From an uncultured bacterium (GTDB lineage Bacteria; Bacteroidota; Ignavibacteria; Kapaibacteriales; UBA4661), in the NCBI GenBank assembly GCA_937899715.1, contig CALCNX010000125.1:7667-71666 (forward strand): a stretch of DNA of 64,000 nucleotides. Reading direction: 5' to 3'. Shown in pieces: positions 53,915 through 63,068 of the stretch; within the stretch, counting starts at the first letter, position 1; the number at the start of each line of letters is the position of its first letter. Position numbers and translations under genes: made by a program. Below the pieces are notes generated by a model that was not told the origin of the DNA, did not search any database, and worked only from the letters and a program-made list of their open reading frames with translations.

Positions 53915-53932
53915 TTTTAGTTTCGACTAAAA
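53915..53932. promoter_or_regulatory. 18-bp palindromic operator, DtxR/MntR-like
   Basis: TTTTAGTTTCGACTAAAA is a perfect palindrome of 7-bp arms around TTCG, placed just upstream of the -33 element of the redox/porin/CDF promoter. Its length and TTTAGT...ACTAAA arms resemble operators of metal-responsive DtxR-family repressors. The regulator identity is inference; no such regulator gene is in the window. Confidence 0.5.
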
Positions 53933-53951
53933 AATAATTTCGACAAAAAAG

Positions 53952-53986
53952 AAAGCCGCCTCAACATCTATGTTTGAAGCGGCTTT
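53952..53986 (-). terminator. Intrinsic terminator after the M16 peptidase gene
   Basis: Minus-strand arms AAAGCCGCTTCAA and a complementary arm ending GCGGCTTT close a loop and are followed by CTTTTTTG. It ends transcription from the M16 peptidase gene before the redox unit promoter. Confidence 0.85.
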
Positions 53987-54027
53987 GCATAATTTAAAGC
54001 TAACTTGCTCAAAGAAAACCAGAAAGT

Positions 54028-56931
54028 TTATTTTCCAGCAGCTTCTTTTCCGGCTTCTTTATTTGCTTTTGCTTTCGCAAAATCTCCGGCTTTTACGATA
54101 GAGATTTTCGCAGGGTCTATCCATTTACGCATTGCAGTGACGATTTGGTCGGGAGTGAGGGCAGCAATTTTTTTCTCGAAATCCTCATCCCAAGCCAGTG
54201 TACGCTTGATGAACAGATAATCGTTCAAGCGGTTCGACAAGCCTGCATCCTGTGAACGGTTCACGGTTTGCGACTGCAAATAACCTGATTTTGCGGACTT
54301 CACTTCTTCTTCTGTGAAGCCGTCTTTCAAGGCGCGGTCAATCTCTTCTTTGAAGGCTTTCTCCAGTTTCTCTACATTTTGCGGTGCATAGATAGCAAAG
54401 GCAGTAAACGAACCGACTTTATCCAACGACGAAGCAGTGAACTGCGAACCAACGCCATAGCTCAAGCCGTCTTTCTGACGAATCCGCACGGCGAGGCGCG
54501 AATTGAGAAAGCCGCCGCCGAGCATATAATTGCCCAGTACGAGTGCCGGATAATCGGCATCATCGTTGCGAATCGGCATTGATACGCCTGCAATAAAGAA
54601 TGCATTAGCTTTGTCGGGTGTTTCGAGTGCTTGGTTAATTGCCGCAGCGTCTTTGCGCTGACTTTCGATGCGCTTAAATGCTTTTGGGCTTTTCCACGAA
54701 CCAAAAAGCTCGCGTGTCAGCTTGCCAATTTCCGCTTCGTCAAAGTCGCCTACAACGCTGATTTGCGCGTCCGATGCGCCGTAGAAATCTTGATAGCATT
54801 TTTTGACATCAGCAAGCGTGAGTGCTTTCAGTTCTGCCGTACTCTCTTCAATGGTGCTTACACCGAAAATATGACCTTTTGGATAGGGAGACAAATGTCG
54901 TTGAATCGCGTTTGAAGCCACAGCCGACGGCTCGCTACGTTGTGATTCGTAGTTTGCAAGAGCCTCTTGTTTTAAGGATTCAAATTCTTTTTCGGGGAAT
55001 GATGGGTCACGGAATGCCTCACCAACAAGTTTCAGGAGCGCGGGCAGATTTTCGCGTGTTGTCTCAATATTCGCAATAACGCTTTGCGCTCCGGGATTGA
55101 TAGTCAAACGTGCTTTGAGGCTATTGATAGCATCTTGAATTTGCTCTCGGGTTTTTGATTTCGTACCGCGAAGCAGCATCTGGGATGTAATTCCTTGTGT
55201 CATAGCTGTATTCATCAGGCTTTGTTCGTCGCCAAAGCGAAGCGTGATGCGGGCTGCAACGCTACCGCCACGTGTCTTTTTGCTCAAAAGTGCTACCGAA
55301 AGCGGTCCCATTTCGCCGCCGGGCATCTGACGTTTTGCGCGGGCTTCAATGTTTGCCGGAGAGGGGTCGAATGCTTCGCCTTCAGCAATTGCCGCGCTGC
55401 CTTTGTAATCTTTCACAAGCGCGTCCACATCAGGTGTAGCAGGAATTTCGGTGCGGTCAGGTTTTTCTGTGGGCAGGAACAGACCGGTTGTGCGGTTGGA
55501 CGGCTTCAGATAGAGAGCCGCCACGCGCTGCACATCTTCCGGCGTTACTTTCATAAGGCGGTCGCGGCGGAGGAAGAACAAGCGCCAGTCGCCTTGTGCC
55601 ATGTATTCGCTCAGTTGCAAACCAACACGGTCAGCATTGTTCAGTGTCAGTTCCACTGTTTTGAGAAGCGCAGTGCGGGCACGTTCGACTTCTTCTTTCG
55701 TTACACGCGTTTTCGCTCCCGAATCAAGCGTTGCAAGGAAAATACGGCGTGCTGAATCCAGCGAATTTTGGACACGGACTTCAGTAGCAAAGAACATTAC
55801 ACCCGGCTCACGGAGCGGGAACAAGAACCCGCCGACGCTGCTGGCTTTTTTTGTCTCCACGAGCGCCTTGTAGAGCCGCCCGGTACCATCTTCGGAAAGA
55901 ACATGGTCAAGCACTTCCAATGCAGGGAAATCGGGATGCGAGCCGGCGCAAATATGGTACGCTGCTGCGGCAATTTGAATATCACCCGTACGCCGAAGCA
56001 CTACATCACGTTCACCGTCTTGTGTAGGGTCTTGAGTGTATGTTTTTTGCAATGAGCGTGTAGGGCGAGGAATGGATGCAAAGTATTTGGTAACCAGTGC
56101 CAATGTCTTTTTCTCGTCGAACTTGCCTGCGACAAGCAAGATTGCGTTATCCGGCTGATAATAGTTGCGGTAGAATGCTTGAAGACGCTCAATCGGTACA
56201 TTTTCCAAGTCGGCGCGGCAACCGATAGTGGATTTGCCGTAATTGTGCCAGAGATACATACCGGAGACGATACGCTCCATCAAAATACTGGACGGGTTAT
56301 TTTCGCCGGACTCAAATTCATTCCGCACAACGGTCATTTCGCTTTCAAGGTCTTTTTTGGCGATGAAGGAATTCACCATGCGGTCAGACTCAAGGTCTAA
56401 TGCCCATTCGAGATTTTCATCGGTTGCCGAAAAAGTCTCAAAATAATTCGTGCGGTCAAGCCACGTCGTACCATTGGGGCGAGCGCCGTGCTTGGTCAGT
56501 TCTTCAGGGATATTGGTGTGCTTGGGAGTACCTTTGAAGACAAGGTGTTCCAAGAGGTGCGCCATACCGGTTTCACCATAATTTTCATGACGCGAACCCA
56601 CCAAATAGGTGATGTTCACGGTAATCGTCGGCTTGGACTGGTCGGGAAACATCAAAATACGCAAGCCGTTCGGCAGACGATATTCGGTTATACCTTCGAC
56701 CGATGTATATTTTTCCGGTGCGGGCATTGCCGCTGCCACTGGAGCTGCAGGAGCTGTGACCGCAGGCGCGGGAGCAGGTGCTGTGGCTGGAGTTGTCGCT
56801 GGTTTGGCACCTTTCTTTTGCGCCTGAAGCGGCAAAACAGCAATGCTTCCGCAAAGCACAAGCAAGCACAAAGCACTCGCCGAACGCACTATGCCTTGCC
56901 GAAACAAGGAATGAATAAAGGAAACACTCAT
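54028..56931 (-). CDS. M16-family zinc metallopeptidase, exported
   Basis: 967 residues from the ATG at 56931 (MSVSFIHSLFRQG); four residues upstream another ATG exists but adds nothing useful. A signal peptide ends LQAQ and is followed by an Ala/Pro-rich linker (about 43-72). The M16 inverted zinc motif HLLEH is at residues 125-129, with the downstream glutamate about 75 residues later in the family-typical stretch TVVRNEFESGENNP. A second M16 domain fills the C-terminal half, so both halves of the clamshell are in one chain. Periplasmic. It follows pepA on the same strand by 63 nt and ends at a good terminator. Confidence 0.95.
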   Translation of the reverse strand: MSVSFIHSLFRQGIVRSASALCLLVLCGSIAVLPLQAQKKGAKPATTPATAPAPAPAVTAPAAPVAAAMPAPEKYTSVEGITEYRLPNGLRILMFPDQSKPTITVNITYLVGSRHENYGETGMAHLLEHLVFKGTPKHTNIPEELTKHGARPNGTTWLDRTNYFETFSATDENLEWALDLESDRMVNSFIAKKDLESEMTVVRNEFESGENNPSSILMERIVSGMYLWHNYGKSTIGCRADLENVPIERLQAFYRNYYQPDNAILLVAGKFDEKKTLALVTKYFASIPRPTRSLQKTYTQDPTQDGERDVVLRRTGDIQIAAAAYHICAGSHPDFPALEVLDHVLSEDGTGRLYKALVETKKASSVGGFLFPLREPGVMFFATEVRVQNSLDSARRIFLATLDSGAKTRVTKEEVERARTALLKTVELTLNNADRVGLQLSEYMAQGDWRLFFLRRDRLMKVTPEDVQRVAALYLKPSNRTTGLFLPTEKPDRTEIPATPDVDALVKDYKGSAAIAEGEAFDPSPANIEARAKRQMPGGEMGPLSVALLSKKTRGGSVAARITLRFGDEQSLMNTAMTQGITSQMLLRGTKSKTREQIQDAINSLKARLTINPGAQSVIANIETTRENLPALLKLVGEAFRDPSFPEKEFESLKQEALANYESQRSEPSAVASNAIQRHLSPYPKGHIFGVSTIEESTAELKALTLADVKKCYQDFYGASDAQISVVGDFDEAEIGKLTRELFGSWKSPKAFKRIESQRKDAAAINQALETPDKANAFFIAGVSMPIRNDDADYPALVLGNYMLGGGFLNSRLAVRIRQKDGLSYGVGSQFTASSLDKVGSFTAFAIYAPQNVEKLEKAFKEEIDRALKDGFTEEEVKSAKSGYLQSQTVNRSQDAGLSNRLNDYLFIKRTLAWDEDFEKKIAALTPDQIVTAMRKWIDPAKISIVKAGDFAKAKANKEAGKEAAGK

Positions 56932-56994
56932 AAAGAAAAACAAAGTGATAGTTAAGAAAAAAGGGTTAGGGGATTGACAAAGGGTAAAAATAAT

Positions 56995-58488
56995 TTAACT
57001 TTTCCACTTCCTGAGCATATCACACAAAAGCCGCACACCCACTCCTGACGCGCCTTTTGGCAGATAACCGCTCTCGGAAGAAAGGATTGCGGGTCCGGCA
57101 ATATCAAGATGCGTCCACGGCATATCGCCCACAAAGCGTTTCAGAAAAAGCGCTGCAGTAATAGCTCCGGCGTAGCGCCCACCGGCATTCTTGATGTCGG
57201 TGATGTCGCCTTTGATAAGGTCTTCGTATTCTTCGTAGAGCGGAAGTTCGCAGACGTATTCGTGCGTATAGTCTCCGGCAAGTTTCAAGCGGCTTTTGAG
57301 CTGGGCATCGGTTCCCATCATACCCGTTGTAACTGTGCCAAGCGCCACAACGCAAGCACCGGTCAGCGTTGCAAGGTCAATGCAGGCTTGGGGTTTGTAC
57401 CGTTGGGCATAGAGCAGCGCATCGGCAAGGATTAAGCGCCCTTCCGCGTCGGTATTATCTACTTCCACGCTCACACCGTTTGTATAGACAATCACATCGC
57501 CCGGCACAACCGCACTGCCGCTCACCATGTTTTCTGTGGCGGGAACAATGCCGACGAGATTCACTTTCAAGCCAAGATTGGCAACGGCTGTCATTGTGCT
57601 GATAACGGTTGCCGCGCCGTGCATATCCATTTTCATTTCGCCCATTCCGGCGGCAGGCTTAATCGAAACACCGCCTGTATCGAAGGTAACGCCTTTGCCG
57701 ACAAGAACGATTGGCTTGTCGTTTTTGCTGCCGCCATTGTATTCCATCACAATAAAGACCGGAGGGCGCTTGCTTCCTTGGTTCACAGCCAGAAGTCCGT
57801 GCATCTTGAGCGCTTCAATTTTCTTTTTGTCCAGCACCGTTACCTTGAAATTTGCGTCTTTACCGGCTTTCAGAGCAGCATCGGCGAGTTTTTCGGGATA
57901 CATATCGTTATCCGGCGTGTTGGCGAGAGCGCGGGCAAGGAGCGTTCCACCACAGACCGTATGCGCGTATTCGGCACCTTTCTTTACATCAGCAAGCAGT
58001 TTTTTATTATCGCTGCAAAAGGTGATGTGCTCGAGCGTATTGCTCGTGCGCTCTTTGTCCGAGAAATAACGGGTAAATTTATACGCTCCTAGACAAAAGC
58101 CCTCAGTTACTGCCTCGCCAAAGCCTTCTGCTTCAATCGTGAGACCGAGCGGAATGCTTACGGCGAGCGATTTCAGTTTTTTGCCAGTTGCAACTTTAGC
58201 AGCGGCGGCGGCGGCGCGGCGCAGTCCTTCCGGCGTAACTTTCTCCATTTCACCGATTCCCACCACGAGAAGGCGTGTAGGCTTGGTCTTGCTTCCGCAA
58301 TAAACCATTGCCGTGCTGCCGGACTTTGCTTTGAAATCACCGGATTCAAAAAGCGCTTTTGCTTCGGGAAAATCATTGGCGATGAGTTTCTGTGCTTCGG
58401 CGAAGCGCTTTTCGTTGCTGGGGATAAACGCAACGTACACATCGGCTTTTGTCTCCAAAAGCGTTGTCTGGGAGAACGTGAGTTTCAT
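56995..58488 (-). CDS. pepA: Leucyl aminopeptidase (M17 family)
   Basis: Cytosolic di-zinc aminopeptidase that removes N-terminal residues during protein turnover. 497 residues, the normal length. The M17 signature NTDAEGRL is near residues 345-352, and the metal and catalytic segment VGKGVTFDTGG is near residue 258. The N-terminal macro-like domain occupies roughly residues 1-160. No signal peptide is present. It is upstream of the exported M16 peptidase and probably cotranscribed with it. Confidence 0.96.
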   Translation of the reverse strand: MKLTFSQTTLLETKADVYVAFIPSNEKRFAEAQKLIANDFPEAKALFESGDFKAKSGSTAMVYCGSKTKPTRLLVVGIGEMEKVTPEGLRRAAAAAAKVATGKKLKSLAVSIPLGLTIEAEGFGEAVTEGFCLGAYKFTRYFSDKERTSNTLEHITFCSDNKKLLADVKKGAEYAHTVCGGTLLARALANTPDNDMYPEKLADAALKAGKDANFKVTVLDKKKIEALKMHGLLAVNQGSKRPPVFIVMEYNGGSKNDKPIVLVGKGVTFDTGGVSIKPAAGMGEMKMDMHGAATVISTMTAVANLGLKVNLVGIVPATENMVSGSAVVPGDVIVYTNGVSVEVDNTDAEGRLILADALLYAQRYKPQACIDLATLTGACVVALGTVTTGMMGTDAQLKSRLKLAGDYTHEYVCELPLYEEYEDLIKGDITDIKNAGGRYAGAITAALFLKRFVGDMPWTHLDIAGPAILSSESGYLPKGASGVGVRLLCDMLRKWKS

Positions 58489-58648
58489 ATAACATCTTAA
58501 AGTAAAATGAGGAAATGCACAATTTTGAATGTTCGTTATGTTGTCTCTCTCGGAGTGCGCAAAAATACAATAATTTGCGGAAAGTCATTGGTGAAAAGTC
58601 ATTCGTGCCTGGGATGCGAGGACAAAAAAGGCACCAAGATTTCTCTTC

Positions 58649-58810
58649 TCAAGACTGTTTGTCTGTTGGTGGATACTTTTTCCCTCGGCAAGCATCACTG
58701 CAATAGCGCACCGCTTCCCAATTCTTCTCCCATTTTTTGCGCCACGCGAAAGGACGACCGCAAGCGGCGCAAATTTTCGTCGGTAAATCAGATTTTTTTC
58801 GCATTTTCAT
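58649..58810 (-). CDS. DUF2256 zinc-ribbon-like small protein
   Basis: 53 residues from the ATG at 58810 (MKMRKKSDLPTK); ATGs eight codons upstream or two codons downstream are possible. The protein is one DUF2256 module: CAACGRPFAWRKKW, then YCSDACR, with four cysteines for one zinc and the conserved WRKKW. Family members are short like this one and of unknown function. It is divergent from a lipoprotein gene with only 39 nt between them and lies 160 nt upstream of pepA on the same strand. Confidence 0.88.
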   Translation of the reverse strand: MKMRKKSDLPTKICAACGRPFAWRKKWEKNWEAVRYCSDACRGKKYPPTDKQS

Positions 58811-58849
58811 AGTCGGCAAACTGTTTCGTGACAAACTTTTTTAGCGATA

Positions 58850-59383
58850 ATGACGCTTCAGAAACGACATATTGCACAATCGTTGTTGGCAGCAGTGCTT
58901 CTTATTGGGGTTCTGTTCGCAGCCTCATCGTGCTTCAATCCCTTTGCACCGCGTTTTGTACAGCAAAGTAGTGGGACGCTTCTAGGCGACCAACGCACAT
59001 TGGACGGCGTGTTTCAGAATTTTCGATATGCCTATATTTTCAAGGATACGCTCACCTATGGGCAGCTGCTTGCGCCAAATTTTGTTTTTATCTATCGCAA
59101 TTATGACCGTAATGTGGACGTAACATGGGGACGCGACGAAGAAATGTTTTCCACCAATGGACTCTTCCGCACTGCACAAACACTGGATTTGGTGTGGAAT
59201 GAAATTATTTTTTCGAGTGGCGACTCGCTTAACACCACTATTCAGCGCGGCTTCAACCTCACCATCACCTTCAATGCAAGCGATGTCATTCGTCTGGACG
59301 GGCGCGTGAACCTGAGCCTCGTCCGCGAAAAGCCGGGCGATGTCTGGATGATTCGCCGATGGCGTGATGAGTCGAATTTTTAG
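58850..59383 (+). CDS. Lipoprotein of unknown function
   Basis: 177 residues. The N-terminal hydrophobic stretch ends in a lipobox (AASSC, cysteine at about 28). The mature part, with FVFIYRNYDRNVDVTWGRDEE and a C-terminal VWMIRRWRDE, has the strand-rich pattern of NTF2-like/SnoaL folds, which often end in a W-x-I-x-x-W-x-D segment. No catalytic residues can be assigned. birA follows by 24 nt on the same strand. Confidence 0.75.
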   Translation: MTLQKRHIAQSLLAAVLLIGVLFAASSCFNPFAPRFVQQSSGTLLGDQRTLDGVFQNFRYAYIFKDTLTYGQLLAPNFVFIYRNYDRNVDVTWGRDEEMFSTNGLFRTAQTLDLVWNEIIFSSGDSLNTTIQRGFNLTITFNASDVIRLDGRVNLSLVREKPGDVWMIRRWRDESNF

Positions 59384-59407
59384 CCACACTTATATCTCGT
59401 CCGCACT

Positions 59408-60217
59408 ATGCGCCCGTTCCAACGCTATCACTTTCCCGAACTTCCCTCCACCAACGACAAAGCAAAAGAACTCAGTCGTCGTTATGCGGTCAATGAGTTT
59501 CTTGCCGTTACCACCGACCTCCAAACAAGCGGACGCGGGCGAAACGGCAAAGTCTGGCTTGGGCGAGCAAACGAAAACGTGTATTGCTCGCTCGCCGTAC
59601 GGCATGGAATAATGTCAGGGCTTGCGAAGAATGCTCAAGGGCTAACCGCAAATCTGGCGGTATATCAAGCAATTGGTTCATTGGCAGCATTACAGGCTAT
59701 TCGGTCATTCCTGCCGCCGATGCAGCGCCATACCGCTCAGCTCAAATATCCGAATGATGTGTATTTGCTCACTGCGGCGTATGAACGCAAGAAAGTATGC
59801 GGTGTTCTGGTGGAGCATGAATTTTTGGGAGCAGAGTGTATCGGCAGCATTATCGGCATTGGCATCAATGTTCGGCAGACAGAATTTCCTGCGGAACTTG
59901 CCGTAAAAGCCTCTTCGTTGCTTGCGTGTGGGATTGACGTGGAGGTAGAAGACGTAATGGCAGCGCTTCTGAGAGAAAGCGAAAAGTATTGCGAACTCTA
60001 TGCACTCTCTGGTCGAAAAGACAGTGCGCAAGCGGCTTTTAGCGAATGGTGGCGCGAACTCGCACTGGAGGGTGTGCGTGTGGCGGTAAGCGGTACGGAA
60101 GGTGCGTGGACGGCACTTCGTTTGCAAGAGGACGGTAGCCTTCTTGTGCGCCATACCGAAAGCGGTGAAACTCGTGTGGTGATGAACGGCGATTCGCTTG
60201 TACGTTTGGATTGGTAG
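59408..60217 (+). CDS. birA: Biotin--[acetyl-CoA carboxylase] ligase
   Basis: Attaches biotin to carboxyl-carrier proteins. 269 residues with the catalytic domain from the start: PSTNDKAKE, the biotinyl-AMP loop GRGRNGKVW (about 42-50), KYPNDVYL and KKVCGVLVE, then a small C-terminal SH3-like domain. There is no N-terminal DNA-binding domain, so it is the enzyme-only type and not a repressor. It follows the lipoprotein gene and converges on the LytTR regulator gene. Confidence 0.95.
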   Translation: MRPFQRYHFPELPSTNDKAKELSRRYAVNEFLAVTTDLQTSGRGRNGKVWLGRANENVYCSLAVRHGIMSGLAKNAQGLTANLAVYQAIGSLAALQAIRSFLPPMQRHTAQLKYPNDVYLLTAAYERKKVCGVLVEHEFLGAECIGSIIGIGINVRQTEFPAELAVKASSLLACGIDVEVEDVMAALLRESEKYCELYALSGRKDSAQAAFSEWWRELALEGVRVAVSGTEGAWTALRLQEDGSLLVRHTESGETRVVMNGDSLVRLDW

Positions 60218-60232
60218 AGAAAAGAAAGAGCT

Positions 60233-61021
60233 TTACTGCAATGCCTCACGGACAGAGGTAGTATAGCTGCGACTGATAGGAAAAAGCTCTGTAATACCCG
60301 TGAGACGAATACAGTATTTTCCGGCAGACTCCAAGACCAATTCCTCAACAAAGTGCTTGTTGACGAGTGTTGAGCGGTGCAAGCGAAGAAAAATACTCGG
60401 CGGGAGTGATTCTGCCCATTCCTCCAGTGTCTTGCGCATAAGAGCAACTGAGCCATCTTCAACGTGCAGTTCGGTGTAATTATCGGCAGAGCGCACAAAC
60501 ACAAGGTCATTTAGGGGAATGAATCTACTTTTGGTGCCGAATTTCAGCAATAATTGGTCGGTAAGCGTGAGCGGTTTTGCAGCTGTCGGCTTTGTGTGGG
60601 GCGTGCTTTGTGCTGGCCCTGCGCCGTCATCAGGGGCATTGTTTTTTTGTTCTTCTTTGTGCTGGCGCAGACGGCGAAGTGATTGCTCCAGACGCTCCGG
60701 CGCGGCAGGTTTCATAATGTAATCAAGCGCGTTCACCTCAAAAGCACGAATCGCATATTGGTCATAAGCGGTCACAAAGACGACTTTTTTCATGTCGGGA
60801 ACGTCCGGCACAAGGTCGAATCCCGTGCCCCCCGGAAGCTGAATATCCAGAAAGATGCCATCTGCTTCAGGATGGGAGGCAAGCGTCTGCCGTGCCGATT
60901 CGATGGTGTCTGCTTCGGCAATAACGTTCACGCCACCGCACTCTTCGAGTGCTTGCCGAAGGCTGTTGCGCACACGGCGCTCATCGTCTATGATGATGAC
61001 GTTCAATGTTTCCATATCCAA
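60233..61021 (-). CDS. LytTR-type response regulator
   Basis: 262 residues. The receiver domain has acidic pocket D12-D13, phospho-acceptor D59 (IFLDIQLPG), switch T in FVTAYDQYAI and K in DYIMKPA. A Pro/Ala/Thr-rich linker is followed by a LytTR DNA-binding domain with FVRSADNYTELHVEDG and a conserved FLRLHRSTLVNKHFV. Such regulators bind direct-repeat promoters and are usually driven by a 5TM/His_kinase partner. No kinase is adjacent here; the upstream gene encodes a LolC/E-like permease 15 nt away. Confidence 0.94.
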   Translation of the reverse strand: MDMETLNVIIIDDERRVRNSLRQALEECGGVNVIAEADTIESARQTLASHPEADGIFLDIQLPGGTGFDLVPDVPDMKKVVFVTAYDQYAIRAFEVNALDYIMKPAAPERLEQSLRRLRQHKEEQKNNAPDDGAGPAQSTPHTKPTAAKPLTLTDQLLLKFGTKSRFIPLNDLVFVRSADNYTELHVEDGSVALMRKTLEEWAESLPPSIFLRLHRSTLVNKHFVEELVLESAGKYCIRLTGITELFPISRSYTTSVREALQ

Positions 61022-61036
61022 TTGTTCGATAAATGA

Positions 61037-62302
61037 TTATTGAAAACTAAGCGCTTTCAAAATACGAATCCGCCCACCAATTATTGCCGGAAGAAGTGCC
61101 GCCAGCGCACTCATGGTAACGCTCACACCCAACACTAATGCGTAGTGCTGCCATGAAAACTCAATCGGCACAGCAGAAAGAAAATAAATGTTGCCCTGCA
61201 AAGCGATGATGTGGTATTTAGCTTGAATAAAGCAAAGCAACAGCGCAATGGCGCACCCGACAAAACTCGCGGATGTGCCTAGTATCACGCCTTGTGCAAG
61301 AAAAATTCGCGTTATCTGCCCGCGCTGCATTCCAAGTGCCCTCAGAACGCCGATAGAGGTCATTTTCTGCACCACAGCCATAAAAAGCGTAGCGACGATG
61401 TTAAACACTGCCACAATCGTAATTAGACCCAGCACAAGCGGTACAGGCTGCTTTTGGAGGTCAATCCACGCGAAAATGTCGCTGTATTTTTCGTACACAG
61501 TCTGTGGAAAAAAGGGATAACCCAGAAGCAGCTCCAGTTGTGATGCCGCCGTCTGTGCATTCCGAATGTCGTGCAGCATCACGTCGAATCCACTCGCTGC
61601 GCCTTCGGGCATTCTGAATAAAACCGATGCATAATCGAAAGGAATGTACGCATAGAGGTCATCAAATTCGCTCATTCCGGTTTCGTAAATGCCAATGATG
61701 ACAAACTGTTCCACAACGGCATTTTGCAACGCGCTTTCGGGCGTGGTGGTTTGATTTGTGCCGGAAGCAAGATTTTGTGCGGCACTCTGGTCGGTGGAGT
61801 ACAGCACAATTTTTTCGCCCTTGCGAACACCGAGTTTACGAGCGAGTTTTGCACCGATAATAATTTCCCGCGCCGTCGGCGAAGAAAAGGCAAAATTGCC
61901 GTCCGTCATATTAGCACGGATACTCGTCACATCGCTTTGTGGATCAATTCCGCGCACCACGACACCGTCCATAAATGTTTTTGAGCGAATAATACCCTCG
62001 GCTTCAATGTACGCTGAAGCCGCTTGAATATCAGGCAAACTATCCTTCATGCGTTTCCAAACGTCCTGTTTGTCGGGAAGAGGGCGTTTACCAAAGCCGT
62101 GAATTTCGATATGGGCGGTGAATTTTACCGCATTTGCGCTTAAATCGCGTTCAAACCCTCCCAGTACTGCCAATGCAAGAATAAGCGCCATACTCCCCAA
62201 CGCCACACTCACAAATGCTACCACCGACGCAAATGCCAGCAAACGCCCACCAACTGAGGAGGCTTGCAAATAGCGCCGAGCAATAAAAAACGATACATTC
62301 AT
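61037..62302 (-). CDS. LolC/LolE-family ABC transporter permease
   Basis: 421 residues from the ATG at 62302 (MNVSFFIARRYLQAS, the usual FtsX/Lol opening); an ATG eight codons upstream is less likely. Membrane helix 1 (near residues 25-47) is followed by a large periplasmic MacB-like domain (about 50-260) and three C-terminal helices (GLITIVAVFNIVATLFMAV, IFLAQGVILGTSASFVGC and ALVLGVSVTMSALAALLP). Proteins of this family release lipoproteins from the inner membrane. No ATPase gene (lolD) is adjacent, so the partner must be elsewhere. It lies between a hotdog thioesterase gene and the LytTR gene on one strand. Confidence 0.9.
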   Translation of the reverse strand: MNVSFFIARRYLQASSVGGRLLAFASVVAFVSVALGSMALILALAVLGGFERDLSANAVKFTAHIEIHGFGKRPLPDKQDVWKRMKDSLPDIQAASAYIEAEGIIRSKTFMDGVVVRGIDPQSDVTSIRANMTDGNFAFSSPTAREIIIGAKLARKLGVRKGEKIVLYSTDQSAAQNLASGTNQTTTPESALQNAVVEQFVIIGIYETGMSEFDDLYAYIPFDYASVLFRMPEGAASGFDVMLHDIRNAQTAASQLELLLGYPFFPQTVYEKYSDIFAWIDLQKQPVPLVLGLITIVAVFNIVATLFMAVVQKMTSIGVLRALGMQRGQITRIFLAQGVILGTSASFVGCAIALLLCFIQAKYHIIALQGNIYFLSAVPIEFSWQHYALVLGVSVTMSALAALLPAIIGGRIRILKALSFQ

Positions 62303-62347
62303 GCAGTTTTTGGGGCTTGAATTCAAGGGGCGAATGAGCGAGAGGCA

Positions 62348-62842
62348 TTACGACAAAGCAGCAAACATCTGTGCGACTTTCTGACCATCAACGCCAAATT
62401 TAGCGGCAGGAATTGCCATAAACAAGCCCTCACTCTCAGCGTAATGGACATCTGCGCCACTATTCGAGCCAGTCATGGTGGCACGGATTGTGATTTTGGG
62501 TCCGTCCGATTCAAACGCTGTCTCCACTGTCGCCGTTGCACCAACGGGCACCATTTGTTTGAACGTGGTGGTGAGCCGCATCGTCAGAACGCCATGCCCT
62601 TGCGACCACGCCGTAAAAACCATTGCCTCGGTAATAGCAGCCGAAACGCTACCACTGTGTGCCAGCCCCGGAGGTCCTTCGGTGTCTGCCCCAAAGTGAA
62701 CGCGCGTTATGAGTCCACCTGTGTCAGTACGCTTGAAGAATTCGAGGGTAAGACGCGAAGCAGCATCGCTGGCAACGTACGAACGACGATCGCCAAGCGC
62801 TTTGAGCATGTTGACCGATATGAGCAAGGATTCGTCTATCAT
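62348..62842 (-). CDS. Hotdog-fold thioesterase (PaaI/YigI type)
   Basis: 164 residues with the PaaI-like pattern: GADTEGPPGLAHSGSVSAAITEAMVF corresponds to the active-site helix (family H-G-G replaced by H-S-G), followed by strands RLTTTFKQMVPVGATATVE and an extended C-terminal strand pair. Acyl-CoA or acyl-ester hydrolysis is likely; the substrate is unknown. It lies 45 nt upstream of the LolC/E-like gene on the same strand and could be cotranscribed with it. Confidence 0.85.
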   Translation of the reverse strand: MIDESLLISVNMLKALGDRRSYVASDAASRLTLEFFKRTDTGGLITRVHFGADTEGPPGLAHSGSVSAAITEAMVFTAWSQGHGVLTMRLTTTFKQMVPVGATATVETAFESDGPKITIRATMTGSNSGADVHYAESEGLFMAIPAAKFGVDGQKVAQMFAALS

Positions 62843-63053
62843 AGCCTACGTGTAATTCAGGAAAAGTCTCTTCCGTGCTTGAAAAACAGAGTCGTTTAGG
62901 GTAGTGGAGAGGAGATACATAATGCCTCACAACTTACATTTTCATCCGTTATTCTGCAACAATTTCTTCCGTGAAGATTCTCTTCCTGCTCACAAGCAAT
63001 TAGCCTCTTTCGCAAAAATTTCCCATATTTGCGGCGAATTACCATCATATATC

Positions 63054-63061
63054 TATCTTTG
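63054..63061 (+). promoter_or_regulatory. -7 element directly upstream of the last methyltransferase gene
   Basis: TATCTTTG matches TAnnTTTG and ends 7 nt before the ATG at 63069. A TTG at 63029-63031 sits 22 nt upstream, slightly longer than usual. If used, transcription would begin at or next to the start codon. Confidence 0.4.
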
Positions 63062-63068
63062 TTTCACC

